This document shows, one piece after another, positions 30,901 to 41,436 of a DNA stretch of 64,000 bases (the stretch's first letter is position 1; each line of letters begins with the position of its first letter). Below the pieces are notes generated by a model. It ran no database searches and was not told the DNA's origin. It saw only the letters and a list, made by a program, of their open reading frames with translations. The position numbers and the translations under genes were made by a program. The DNA comes from Antedon mediterranea (taxonomy: Eukaryota; Echinodermata; Crinoidea; Comatulida; Antedonidae), in the NCBI RefSeq assembly GCF_964355755.1, contig NC_092680.1:7231001-7295000 (forward strand), read 5' to 3'.

Positions 30901-33900
30901 ATGAACCTCAGAGTTAAACAGTATTTGTTTAAATTACAATATGTGCAGTTTACACAAACTATAAAAAACAGTTTTTTTGCAAGGTGTCACCGCCATTGTA
31001 TGAAATCCAGTTCTAAATTTTACAATTTTTCAAGAATGACATTTTCTGAAAGATGTCTTCCTCCACTGTTTTTTTCTGGTTTTGTTTTCTGCCATCAAAA
31101 TTCATTTCCTGTGACAATTGAAAAATCATATACATTTAATTCTCCAAGAAGTTTCTACATGCAGTCACCAAAGTATGTCACATTGACCCACGAATTAGTT
31201 CCTCAGCTAAAAGCACCATTCATGATTTCTGAACATTCGCCCTCAGAATCTAAAATGGATGCAACCAGTTCTGTTCACATTCCTTGGTCTGACTCTGTAA
31301 AATTCAACGTAACAGAATTGGTTTCACTTCATACTTCACTTGTACAAGATGTGTATAACCGCAATTGTGATTTTTTTATAAAAGGCATTAACAGTATTGG
31401 AACATTAGATAACGACATTTTGAAGGATTGTTTTAGATTGTTTGCCAAATTGAAAAATGTTGACCAACGTGTAATAAAAACATTTGAACAAAAATGTTGT
31501 GACCAGATGGATTTGTGGTCTGTGGAGACTGTTCTTCTTGTGTGTGATGCATTCCATTTGGTGAACTATCACGCTTCATTGTTTAACATGAGAATGTATG
31601 ACTATATGGAGAAACGTATTCAGTCGCTAAGTAAACACAATATAATACAACTGACTTTTCTCATTGGTGAAAATCGCAAAGTTCCATTCTTGCTTTTTAA
31701 AAAACTACAGAAACGAATGCTAGATTTCAAAGATCTTTTTACTGTATGTGAAATAGGCGTTATTTGTAATGGTTTATTTAAATCACAAACTCGTATCACA
31801 GCGAAAAGACTTTTAACTAATTTTGAAAAATGCATAAAACTTGAAGACCTTCGTGCTGTTGACAGTCACAGTATTGTTGGGATCTGCAAGATGTATAGAT
31901 ATTCCTATTTTGGTTCAGAGTCACTGTTCAGCAAAATTGCTTGCGAAATAGTCAATAGAATCCCTTCACTGCATATAGAGGCAATAACTCATATAGCTTT
32001 GACCTATTCTACTTTACACATGTTTCATGCTCCACTAATGAATGCCATTGCAGAATGTTATGTTTGGAAGATAAAACATAGTCGCTGTAAAGATGTAACC
32101 AAATGTCTCTGGTCAATGAACACCTTGGCTCATGTTCCTCCAAACGCTAACAAGTTTTACAACGTTGCTGTCTCTGAGATACGAACACGTTTAGTTGAGT
32201 ATAAAAGATTTCCCAATCAACTAACGGCAGCTTTACTAGCTCTAGCTTATGTAGACATTTATCCATTGGATCTTATTCATTATATATTCAGCAGTGAAGT
32301 TTTGGATTCCATAAGAAGTGAGTTTATAACTGGTATATACTGTACATTATTACTTGTTTATGTTTTTAGAAATTCAAACCAAAATAAACTAAGCAGGTTG
32401 ATTAAAAAAGGAGTTTCAATTTAATTCCAACCCATTCTTTGGTGACCCCTTTTCCCCATGGTAATTTGGTGACTCGCCCCATCCTAAATATTGGATAATG
32501 GTTATAACATATTTATATTGTGCTCTATATGAAATTGTCTCCTTTAAGCATCCCTTCATGTTGAATGCTAAGTATCACCAAACTCTGCTCATTTTGTCTC
32601 TCCGCAATGACAAAATAAGCTTCTGAAGAGAAGTATAGCTTTTTGTTATGGCTAAAGATACGGAACCGTATCCATACTTCTAAAAACTAAAGGTACGGTA
32701 ATTATAAAGGGCGCTATAGGTTATGCCAATGGTTTTCAGCAAGCCAGATTATAGAGGGTTAGGTATTTAATATAGGAAAAAGTTTTAATATTAGGAACAA
32801 GTTTTATATTTTGGAATGAGTTTTATATTTAGGTACAAGTTTTAGGAATGCAATTTTACCGTACCTTTAGCAAACGAAAGTGCCCTCTATCTATAATTAT
32901 CGTACCTAGTTTTTAGAAGTATAATAAAACAATCCTACACATATTTTAATATACCATGATTGATTAAACATTAATTTTTAAAAATGAAAATTATTTAAAT
33001 GTTGAATATATTTTTGTTTTCTTCTCGCAGAGTATAAACAAATTAGTGGAATTGATCTGAGACCAGATCTTCATCTATTGAACTCGGCATTATCAATTGA
33101 TCGTCCTCTTTTTAGAGAAAATAAATTACTAAAGGTTGGAAACATTTTATTTCTTTCAGACTAAATACTGTAGTACTCTATACAGAATACAGAAACTCTT
33201 GTCTTGTTATATAATTATAATATTTATAGAAATATAAAAAAAATTATTTCACTGTTGGTGGCCACGAGTAAAAAAAAAACTAGAAATAATATTTTTATAT
33301 TATCATTTACTTTCCTTACAATATTTTAAATATGCTTTGAATTGTTTTTTAAAGGATTTCTTGAAAGAAGCCAAATTACCTGATGATGTTCATGCTAATT
33401 TGGGGCAGGAAATCAATAAAAGGCAGTTTCTGAAACCCGTTATTTCAAGTATTTCTCAAATTCTTGAAGATTCAAACGTGATAAACCCCAGGTTCATTCT
33501 ACCTTACATGAAAACAATCGGTATGTGGAATCTATTTGTCTCAATCTAGCTAAATAGGTTACATTACCATTGTCGTGTTTCGTCTAGCTTCGATCGCACT
33601 GGACTTAATTTGGTCAAATTAACGGAGTCTCTGGTCCAATTTGAACACTGGCTACAATTTCCTTAGGGTTAAATTAACCAAGTCCAATAGTTACTTTTAC
33701 CGACCATTGCCTGCCCAGTAGAACTTACCATGGTTTTTGTAAAACTAACCATGCCGTCTAAAAGGTCTAATCCGAACGGCGTCTCGGGTAAACGCATGAC
33801 CTTCACCATGCGAGTCCATTGTAGTTTTTAACATCACGGTTAAATTTTAGAGTGAAATTGTCTAAGTGCGAACAATGGTCAAATTTACCGATGGCCTTGG

Positions 33901-34730
33901 GTAAAGTTACCATTTTTCAGTACAGTGCGAACAAGGTTTATGAATTATGTTTTCCTTACAACCAGGTATAGAGCTACGTTTATCTCATCAATCAAATGAG
34001 CTTATTCCAGTTACAGAGTGGGAAAATCTCAATGCAAATGTAAGAACAATTTCACCAGCAAGTGCAATGGTTCAGAAAATTATAGAACAGACGTCAATAC
34101 CACCAGAAAATGAGTTAAAATTAAACGAAACAGGAATAACTAGGTAATTACACAAACAAGGCTGTTTTTGACAAGAGCACAATTTGCAATACCATTTTGG
34201 ATTTAAAAGATGTTGGAAAAAGAATTAAATAGGTGGTTTAGTATTTATAGAACCTTAAAAGAATATAAATTTCTTTTACAACTGAAAATTATTTATTATT
34301 TAGAATTGCTGTTATGCTGTGGTCTAGAAATCATTATCGTTTTGGAGCAAAGGAAAATGTTGAATCACGATGCCTTCTGGGACTTCATGCAATGAAGCGG
34401 AGACATTTGATGTTGCTAGGCTACAAAATTATAGATGTAAGCAATGATATTCAATGATAGAAACATTCAACATTTAATTTTCTCTTGGATTGTCTGTGTT
34501 CCGAGGCTTTATTTGCTAATGCTGATGCTAATGAACCTTAATGATTATAAACTGTTGTTGCATTTAGCAAGTTTATTTTAAAAAAAACAAATATGGAAAT
34601 GAGTAATTATCATAATTTAGATGTTTTTAAATTTCAGCTTCCATTTTTTGAACTGGAACACATAGTTGGTAAAGAGCAGGATCTTAATCAGTACTTGAGA
34701 AGCAAACTGGAAATACTCTACACCAAATGA
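30901..34730 (+). CDS. FASTK-family protein with C-terminal RAP domain
   Basis: This is a member of the FAST kinase-like family, which acts on mitochondrial mRNA. Exons are 30901-32317, 33031-33134, 33355-33520, 33966-34143, 34304-34436 and 34638-34730. All are GT-AG with consistent phases, giving 696 aa. The large first exon carries the N-terminal region and helical FAST repeats (residues about 140-470). The following exons give the second FAST region. The last two encode a RAP domain: RIAVMLWSRNHYRFG, then LLGLHAMKRRHLMLLGYKII, LPFFELE and YLRSKLE. That ending resembles vertebrate FASTK itself (RERHLGLMGYQ, LPFEELE, YLRQKL), so FASTK is preferred over FASTKD1-5, but I do not fix a symbol. 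A CAG acceptor at 30841-30843 precedes the ATG, so the 5' UTR is split. The exon 2 donor (AAG|GTTGGA) is the weakest junction. Confidence 0.85.
32652..32923. mobile_element. Foldback/MITE, CTAAAGATACGG family (copy 2, decayed)
   Basis: It begins CTAAAGATACGGAACCGTAT and has the same tandem AGGAACAAGTTTTATATTT-like units and TTACCGTACCTTTAGCAAACG segment as copy 1 at 16878-17287. The right end is degraded and the tRNA-like middle is missing. It lies in intron 1 of the FASTK-family gene. Confidence 0.75.
33590..33940. mobile_element. Possible MITE in FASTK intron 3
   Basis: The left TCGATCGCACTGGACT and the right AGTACAGTGCGAACA partly mirror each other. Inner TTTGGTCAAATTAACGG and GGTCAAATTTACCGATGG also pair loosely. 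The ends are imperfect and the limits are approximate. Confidence 0.4.
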
Positions 34731-35329
34731 GACATAAGTTGAAAAACGATGGAGTCAAATTGAAAATAGTTTTATTGCTGATGATCTGAAAAAATACAGA
34801 TTTTACTAGTTATTTGAATGTTTATGCTATCCTATTCACTGGACGAAACATACAATATACACAAACAATCTTATTACAAGTTTTTGAGTGTGGAGAGTTG
34901 TTTTTTGTCACATGAAACTTGATTAATATTAGATATATATCTATATATATTTGTTTTTTACACAAAAGCCAGGTAGAGTGACAATTTATTGGATGTTTGG
35001 GATTACAATAATAATAAAAACAAAATTGTTAAAGCAATTTTAAATAACATAATTTATTTAATTTTATAATTATAAATATTTAAACATTGATCAAAATATA
35101 TAATAGCCTTTTAGAATAACTATTCCACATTGGTTTCATTTTAATGACAGAGTAGAATGTAAAACTACATTTGAGTACATTACGTAATACTGGAGCAAGC
35201 ACACACATGGATGGACTTAAACCCTTATGTTATATTTAACATTATTGGGATATTAAATTCAACATTCTTTAACCTTCACCTTTTGAAAAACTATATGGTA
35301 AATTAAAGACTGGCAAAGTAACATAACGT
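34731..35329. other. Convergent 3' region of FASTK and FBP genes
   Basis: The two genes face each other with 599 bp between stops. Candidate poly(A) signals are AATAAA at 35013-35018 (plus, FASTK) and TTTATT at 35053-35058 (minus, FBP), so the transcripts may end close together or overlap slightly. No other coding sequence is seen. Confidence 0.55.
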
Positions 35330-38161
35330 CTACTTTTGATGTAGTTTGACGCACTCCAGATATTCATTGACATCTTCTGTTGAGCCCATTACAACTGGAC
35401 ATCGATCATGGACGTTTGTTGGTATAACATCAAGGATCATTTCTTTACCTGTTGTAGCTAGGCCACCTGCTTGGGTCACCAAGTATGCCATTGGATTGCA
35501 CTCGTACATCAAACGAAGCTGTATTTGAGAAAAATAAAACTATATATTATATATTCTGTGTTATTTTTACTCATTGCAAAGAAACATTGAATTGACTGTA
35601 AAAATTGCAGTCTTTAAAATATTTTTAACAATTATTCTACTATAACATTATTCTATTGCAAAAAACTACATGTTTTTACATAATGTATATTATTTTATTT
35701 GTACATACTTTGCCTTTAGGACTCTTGGAGTGTGCTGGATAAAGGAAAATGCCCCCATATTTGATAGTCCTGTGCATGTCGGCTACCATTGAACCAATGT
35801 ATCGAGCCCCATATGGTGATTTTCCTTCCTTCAAAATAAAACAATGACAAAATTAGCACAAGATTAGTATTAAAAGTTAAATCATATCAAATCATGTATT
35901 ATATTTTTGATACATTTTACCATTTTGTGAATGTGCAACAATAGGGTTTTGTACAGTAGCATTTATGTCTATGCCACGCTGCCATTTGAAAGTGAATACT
36001 GTATTAATGATACTAAAAAAAGCATTTATAATTACCTCTGGATATTTCTTTTTATGAATATAATCTTTGACGGCATTGTCCCAGTATTGAGCATAGCCTT
36101 CATTAATACTAAAAATCTTGCCTCTTGGCTTAATCTTCATGTTATCATCAGTCAAAACAAATTCACCAATAGCCTACAATGCAATAGAGTATTCAGTGGT
36201 TGATGCTTTTCTGATAACTTTCTTCACACGTTATTGACCTGCATATACACAGCTCACACCTCTTTATTTTATTTATTTCCCTTGAACAGAAAAATTCACA
36301 GGGATATTCTATATCATGTTTTAAAATAAAGTCTCTCATTTGAGGCTTAAAGATGAAAAATGAAGATTGATTAAATCAGACTTTGACTAATAGGTTATTT
36401 TGCAGTTTCTTTCATAAAAAACAGAAAAAATGTTTTCTCAAATAAAATGACAAAATACATGGTGAAATTCAACCGAAAACCCATTGGCTGGCAGCCAATT
36501 TTTGCTTTAAATTACAGTTTTTTTCAGGTAAATACATTTTTTTTCTATTCAATTTTTGGCATATAAAACAATTATGTTATTAGGGGGACAATACATCTTT
36601 AAGGATAGACTTGCTCCAAGTCTGTATTTATTGTCTTTTTTATGTCATTCCACACATCGTCGTTTTGAATTTTGTCTGAAAATTGATTATCCAAACTCAA
36701 GTAATACACGTATGAAACGCCATATGTGCAAAAATATTTATATTTTTACTAATATTAAGACAAAACTCCGTCTGGAGCCCAGACTACTTTAAGGAGTAGT
36801 CGTGAGTTACAACCTTAGCACTAGATATCAAGTTTTAACCTTGAGATTGAAAGACAAAATTGCCAAGCTCAAAACTCCACTATTTCCCTGATGTGTAATC
36901 ATGTTTGAAGTCATTGAATATTTAGAGCGTTTAGAGTTGCCTAAGAACCATGGAGTATTTGTAGCAAGTTTCTGAGCAGACAAAGAACTTACTGGATCAA
37001 GCATGAATCCATTGACACCATTTCCAGAGCTAAGAACAATCATAGTAGCACTACCATAAAGGGCATACCCAGCAGCGACCATGGATCTGCCTGGTTGCAT
37101 AATATCTTTGTCAGTTACTGGGCCTTCTTCCACCTGTGGAGCAAATAACACATCCAAAAATGTCATGATATGATACAAATAGGAACCAGACTCTGGTGTG
37201 TGACAAAATATGAGGTAGCGAGACCTGCCTAAAATGCCTTCTCCTTATTTTGGTGTTTGTGTTGTTGAACACAGTGTTGAAGTAAAACCATAAGAAAGTG
37301 TTCCAAAATAGGATTTTTACTGTATATTATGCATGATACATACTTGTTTCCAGATGCCAAATATGGAACCAATAGATACAAGGCAATCAATGTTAGATGA
37401 CCCATCAAGTGGGTCAAAACTAACAATGTATTTTCCTTTCTTCTCTGTCTCAACAATAATGCATTTTTCGTTTTCCTCCGAGATCAAGGCACATGTTGCA
37501 AAGGTCGACTTAAGCATGTTGATGAAGAGATCATTGGCCAAGATATCAAGTTTCTTTTGTTCATCTCCTGTTGAGTTGCTCCCTCCAGCAATACCATAAC
37601 TAATGTAATAGTGTAGAAAAAAAATGCAATAAATAAATAAAACTCCACAATGTTGATGAGGAATTACCAATCCATCAGTGAGGTTTAATGTGTGCACCTG
37701 TGTGTGCAACATTGCCAATAAAAGCATTTGCCATTTTTCATGACATAGAAATAGTGTAAAAATAAATACTGTATTATAATCAATACATAAAATACTAATT
37801 TATATTCAACATGCAACACTAAAATACATTCTATCTTACAAAATTATACATAATAATTTAATATGGTCATGCGAATTTATTATATTATAAACTTATTGGA
37901 TACGACAGTATGCAAGTACAGTAAATGGCAAAATGATAATATATTGATAGTCCCATCCCTGCCTGGAATATTGTCAAACATGGACACTCACAGCTTAGCA
38001 ATACCCGCCTTTCGGACAGCCGATGATACGGCCTTCACAGCTGTACAGATGGCGATGAGAACCTGGGTTAATTCACCGGTTGCTCCGACGTGCCTACGCT
38101 GTTCTTCCAACATAAAACGAGTTAACGTCATAAAATCTGTTCTCATTCCACTGCCTTCCAT
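35330..38161 (-). CDS. FBP1: Fructose-1,6-bisphosphatase
   Basis: This is the gluconeogenic enzyme that hydrolyses fructose 1,6-bisphosphate to fructose 6-phosphate in the cytosol. Minus-strand exons are 38161-37992, 37599-37344, 37133-36993, 36173-36036, 35828-35709 and 35518-35330. All have GT-AG borders and matching phase. The product is 337 aa (human FBP1 has 338), so the gene is complete. Visible landmarks are TGELTQ (N-terminal AMP-site loop), [17 protein letters not shown] (metal-binding Asp motif), [27 protein letters not shown] (metal-binding Glu), and the C-terminal [10 protein letters not shown]. The AMP-site KY pair is kept (KGKYIV), but the position of the human Arg in GIYRKK reads GIWKQ, which could alter AMP inhibition (inference). 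A 260-bp fragment of a dispersed repeat lies in intron 3. FBP1 versus FBP2 is not resolvable for an invertebrate. Confidence 0.95.
36341..36600. repeat. Dispersed repeat fragment (CCATTGGCTGGCAGCCAA family)
   Basis: It shares, inverted, CCATTGGCTGGCAGCCAA and its flanking T-rich sequence with 62640-62700, and shares GGGGGACAATACATCTT with that element's right end. It lies in FBP intron 3. Confidence 0.6.
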
Positions 38162-39151
38162 GTTTTAAAGTTAACTTGTATTTTTGTTGTGGTAGCCTAC
38201 CAGGTATATACAGGCCAAAAATACAAGGCTGACTTATTTTAGCACGAAAAGAATTTCACCAGGCACTCTCTACGTCGTACGTACGAACGTGGAATCAATT
38301 ATGCGTGGCGGTTCTTGTGTTGACCCCTCTCTTTTAATAACCAATCAGATAACAGGAGCCGGGGGTGTGTCTAGGGCGTGTGTGTAAATACTCGGCACGT
38401 GCGTACGTGCATCCGATCGTGTGCACGTGGCGCTTGTCTCACTCTTACCTGGTGGTGTGTAGACCATTGGACTCTTTTGTAAGTGAAGGAAAATTAATTT
38501 AATTTATGCAAGAAAACATAAATAAATGAATGAATTTTGAATACTGTATTTAAAAACAGGAGCAGGCTTAATACTATGCACATTTTATTTTATTCGGTTT
38601 TTCAACATAAGATTAAAAGACAATATGAAAATACAAACGATTTACAATAAATACAAGCAAATAAATTACAATTAAATAAGAACAAGGATAGCCCATAAAG
38701 TCGAATGAAAAATTGGTAATACAACTTTAAATAAGCAATAAATATGCTTGTCACAATTGAACAAAATTGTACCGTAAAATAAATTATTTAAAATTTGGAA
38801 AAATGATTTTTTTAATGTAAAAAGCAGTCGATTTATACCAAATAATAATGAGTAGTATTATTACAGTACAGTATAGGGTAACAATTTTAAGATGGAGGGC
38901 AGCAGACAGGATAAACTAGTTCTCTAGAGTTTCTTGCGCTGTCAGTAGCTCAGCTGTCAGTCAGTATGAAACATGTAAGTGATCTGATTGGACGTCCTAT
39001 GGTGGAACTAACAATCTGATCAAACACAACTTAATAACATTTCAACATTGCTTTTTGCTGCTGCTAAGAATGCAGCGGTTGTAATTGATCTCGTTCTGCA
39101 ACCATGTCGGAAGCAAGATATTTATATGCAGCAATTTAAGGCAAATTTACA
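38162..39151. promoter_or_regulatory. Divergent promoter region, FBP and a possible small gene
   Basis: CpG- and CACGTG-containing sequence lies directly upstream of the FBP start: CACGTGCG at 38396 and GCACGTGGCG at 38423. An AT-rich stretch follows (38500-38880). A GC-richer segment at about 38930-39140 precedes the small plus-strand gene and includes a 12-codon upstream frame starting at 39103. Regulatory function is inferred from position. Confidence 0.4.
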
Positions 39152-40100
39152 ATGGCTACTATCGTTATTGAAGGCCCAATTGAAGGTAGGTTGATAAGCC
39201 TGGAGATTGCTGTAATCTATTAATTCCTTGTCATATTCTTCAAGATATGTAGGACCGGGGACCATGGTCAGTCAAAAATACTGAACTATCTATTGCGTTG
39301 GCAGGACTCCTCATTGTCTACCAGTAAAATTCAAATTCTACCAACGAACGATTTTTAAAATTTATGTGACACCATGCATTATTTACTCCACAAAATTAAA
39401 TGTATATGCCCGTAGTTATATGGTCATCGTGAAAACTGAGAAAATGTGACACTACGCGCACACAGCCAGGGAGTTGTAATACAACTCCCTGCCCACAGCA
39501 GAGCCATTACTTTTAAGTTAATACCAGGTTCATGCATTACACAGGAACAAAGGCTTTAAGTCCCATCCAAAGGACGATGCAGAGAGAAGGATGCCCAATT
39601 CCTACTGTGCTCCATGTCGAGTTTCGCCGTGCTATGGAAGAACTAGTATAGCAATTTCAGTGTATCATGAAATCCTATTTCAGAAATAATTCATTTTTAC
39701 TGAAAAATGTCCTTCAAATGTTTTTTTTTAATTGAAACAATTAAAAATGTAAAATTCACTGTTTTGTGAAGAACCAATAGATGACCAAAAAATAAGTTTA
39801 TGTCAAAAGATTGTGAACATTGGTTTTATAATTTTTGTTCAGTAAAAACGGGATAACAATTCCAATGGTTTTTAACTATTTATATAGTAATGAAAATTGA
39901 ATAAGTACAGTATTCAAACACTTTGTATGTGTGCTTATATTGTAATTGTCAGGTGCATGACTAGCTTGGTTTTGCTGCACTGTACAAATAAACACCGTCA
40001 GTTTATGGAACACAATGCATTGGAGTTATCCAATATCATAAGGGTATATCCACAAGCAAGGGTAATCCAGAATGAATTACAAAAGAGAGGACACATCTAA
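39152..40100 (+). CDS. Possible small three-exon gene, function unknown
   Basis: The model is 39152-39185, 39545-39645 and 40002-40100. It reads MATIVIEGPIE..., then a basic, proline-containing stretch (ALSPIQRTMQREGCPIPTV), then FRRAMEEL joined to FMEHNALELSNIIRVYPQAR and a short end (KRGHI, TAA), 77 aa in all. Supporting evidence: the exon 1 donor GAAG|GTAGG, CAG acceptors before exons 2 and 3, an open frame across both junctions, and protein-like composition. Weak points: a poor polypyrimidine tract at 39541 and a modest donor (CTA|GTATAG). Without that donor, exon 2 stops at 39649-39651, giving 46 aa. No family was recognised. It lies divergent to FBP. Confidence 0.42.
39467..39491. repeat. 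Perfect 25-bp palindrome
   Basis: CAGGGAGTTGTA, a single A, then TACAACTCCCTG. The arms pair perfectly over 12 bp. It may be a minimal foldback transposon remnant, in intron 1 of the possible small gene. Confidence 0.7.
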
Positions 40101-41436
40101 CATGTTGGTAGATTTTAGAGAGTTGGTTCAATTGTTGTTGACATTAAACTAAATGAATTTAATACTGTATAAAAAAGGCATTTTTTTTTCAATCTTGCAA
40201 TTTCTGAGTGCGGCGATTTTATATATTGTTTTAAATAAGAAAATGTTTCACTTTTAACATCATGTGACATTTTAACCAACAAGAAATTTAAGCTTAGATT
40301 TATGTTTATAGCACTGTATATTACTTGTGGATTAATACGTAATTGCTGTATGTCACAATGTTCAACATGGGAGAGAGTCACCAAAGCAGATCCAAAACTG
40401 CCATAAAAATAACTGTTTCATCTGCTTTTCTCTTTAAGCAATATCTGAATACAATAATGTACAATATTCAAATACATTTTTATTTTTAATATTATATGGA
40501 TGGATAATAAATCAGAAAAACTTATTGCGAAACCTGTACAGAGGCACCTTAAAGCTAAATTTGTTTTGGCATAGCTCCCTACAAAAATCCAAAATACACG
40601 CTGCTAGAAGACCCACACCCCAAACTTTTTTATTTACAAATTTAATTTTATTTATTTTAAGGGCGGCAAAATATTTATTTTTTAATAAATGTATTTTGTT
40701 AATAAAGGAAATATATGTAGGCCCAACAGCCTATAACCCTCAGTGTGATAATAATAATGGATAAAATAGGGTTAATGGCCATAGTATGACACTCTGATGA
40801 TTCACAAGGTAGTAAAGTGCAATCTGTTCTCTCTAGATATTTATAATTTTGCAATTTCCGAATACTTCAAAGAGTTTCAATGTATTTCATTGGTTAAAAT
40901 TGTTTTCCTCTCAAAACTAAACTGGGTTAAACCATTATCTGTGAAAGGTAGAATTGGTAATCACTCATGAATATTATTCATATAACAACACAGTGGATAT
41001 TTACATTAGATATCTATATGTATATTGTCCTTTTGTTATTAGACTTTGTACTAAAGGTTAATATTAATAATAGGTAGAGATTAATATATGTTGTTGACAT
41101 GATTTCAGAGCTAGAACCAACACACAACAATCAATAAGTATAATTGCTACAACTATGTTATGACGTCTCCTCAAAAAACTATTTCCACATACATGCAGGA
41201 TTTTGAAGCTGATTGAGCAATTATTGATAAATGAAAGCATTGTGTGAATTGGTTGCATTGTTTTGCTTCCTTCCAGGGATTAACCTATTGGATAATAATT
41301 ACAATTGTCACTTTGAACTTCGTTTTATGTTTGACACTTGCATTATATTGTATATTATTTCCTGTTAATGTCTCATGATTATATTAACTATTAATTAATT
41401 TATTAAACATTGTTTCATACTGGATACCTATTTGCA
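40101..41436. other. Intergenic region upstream of the first GH31 gene
   Basis: AT-rich sequence with no recognised exon. The short frames here (for example 40525-40764) lack domains and splice context. The 5' UTR and promoter of the GH31 gene are expected near the right end. Confidence 0.45.
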
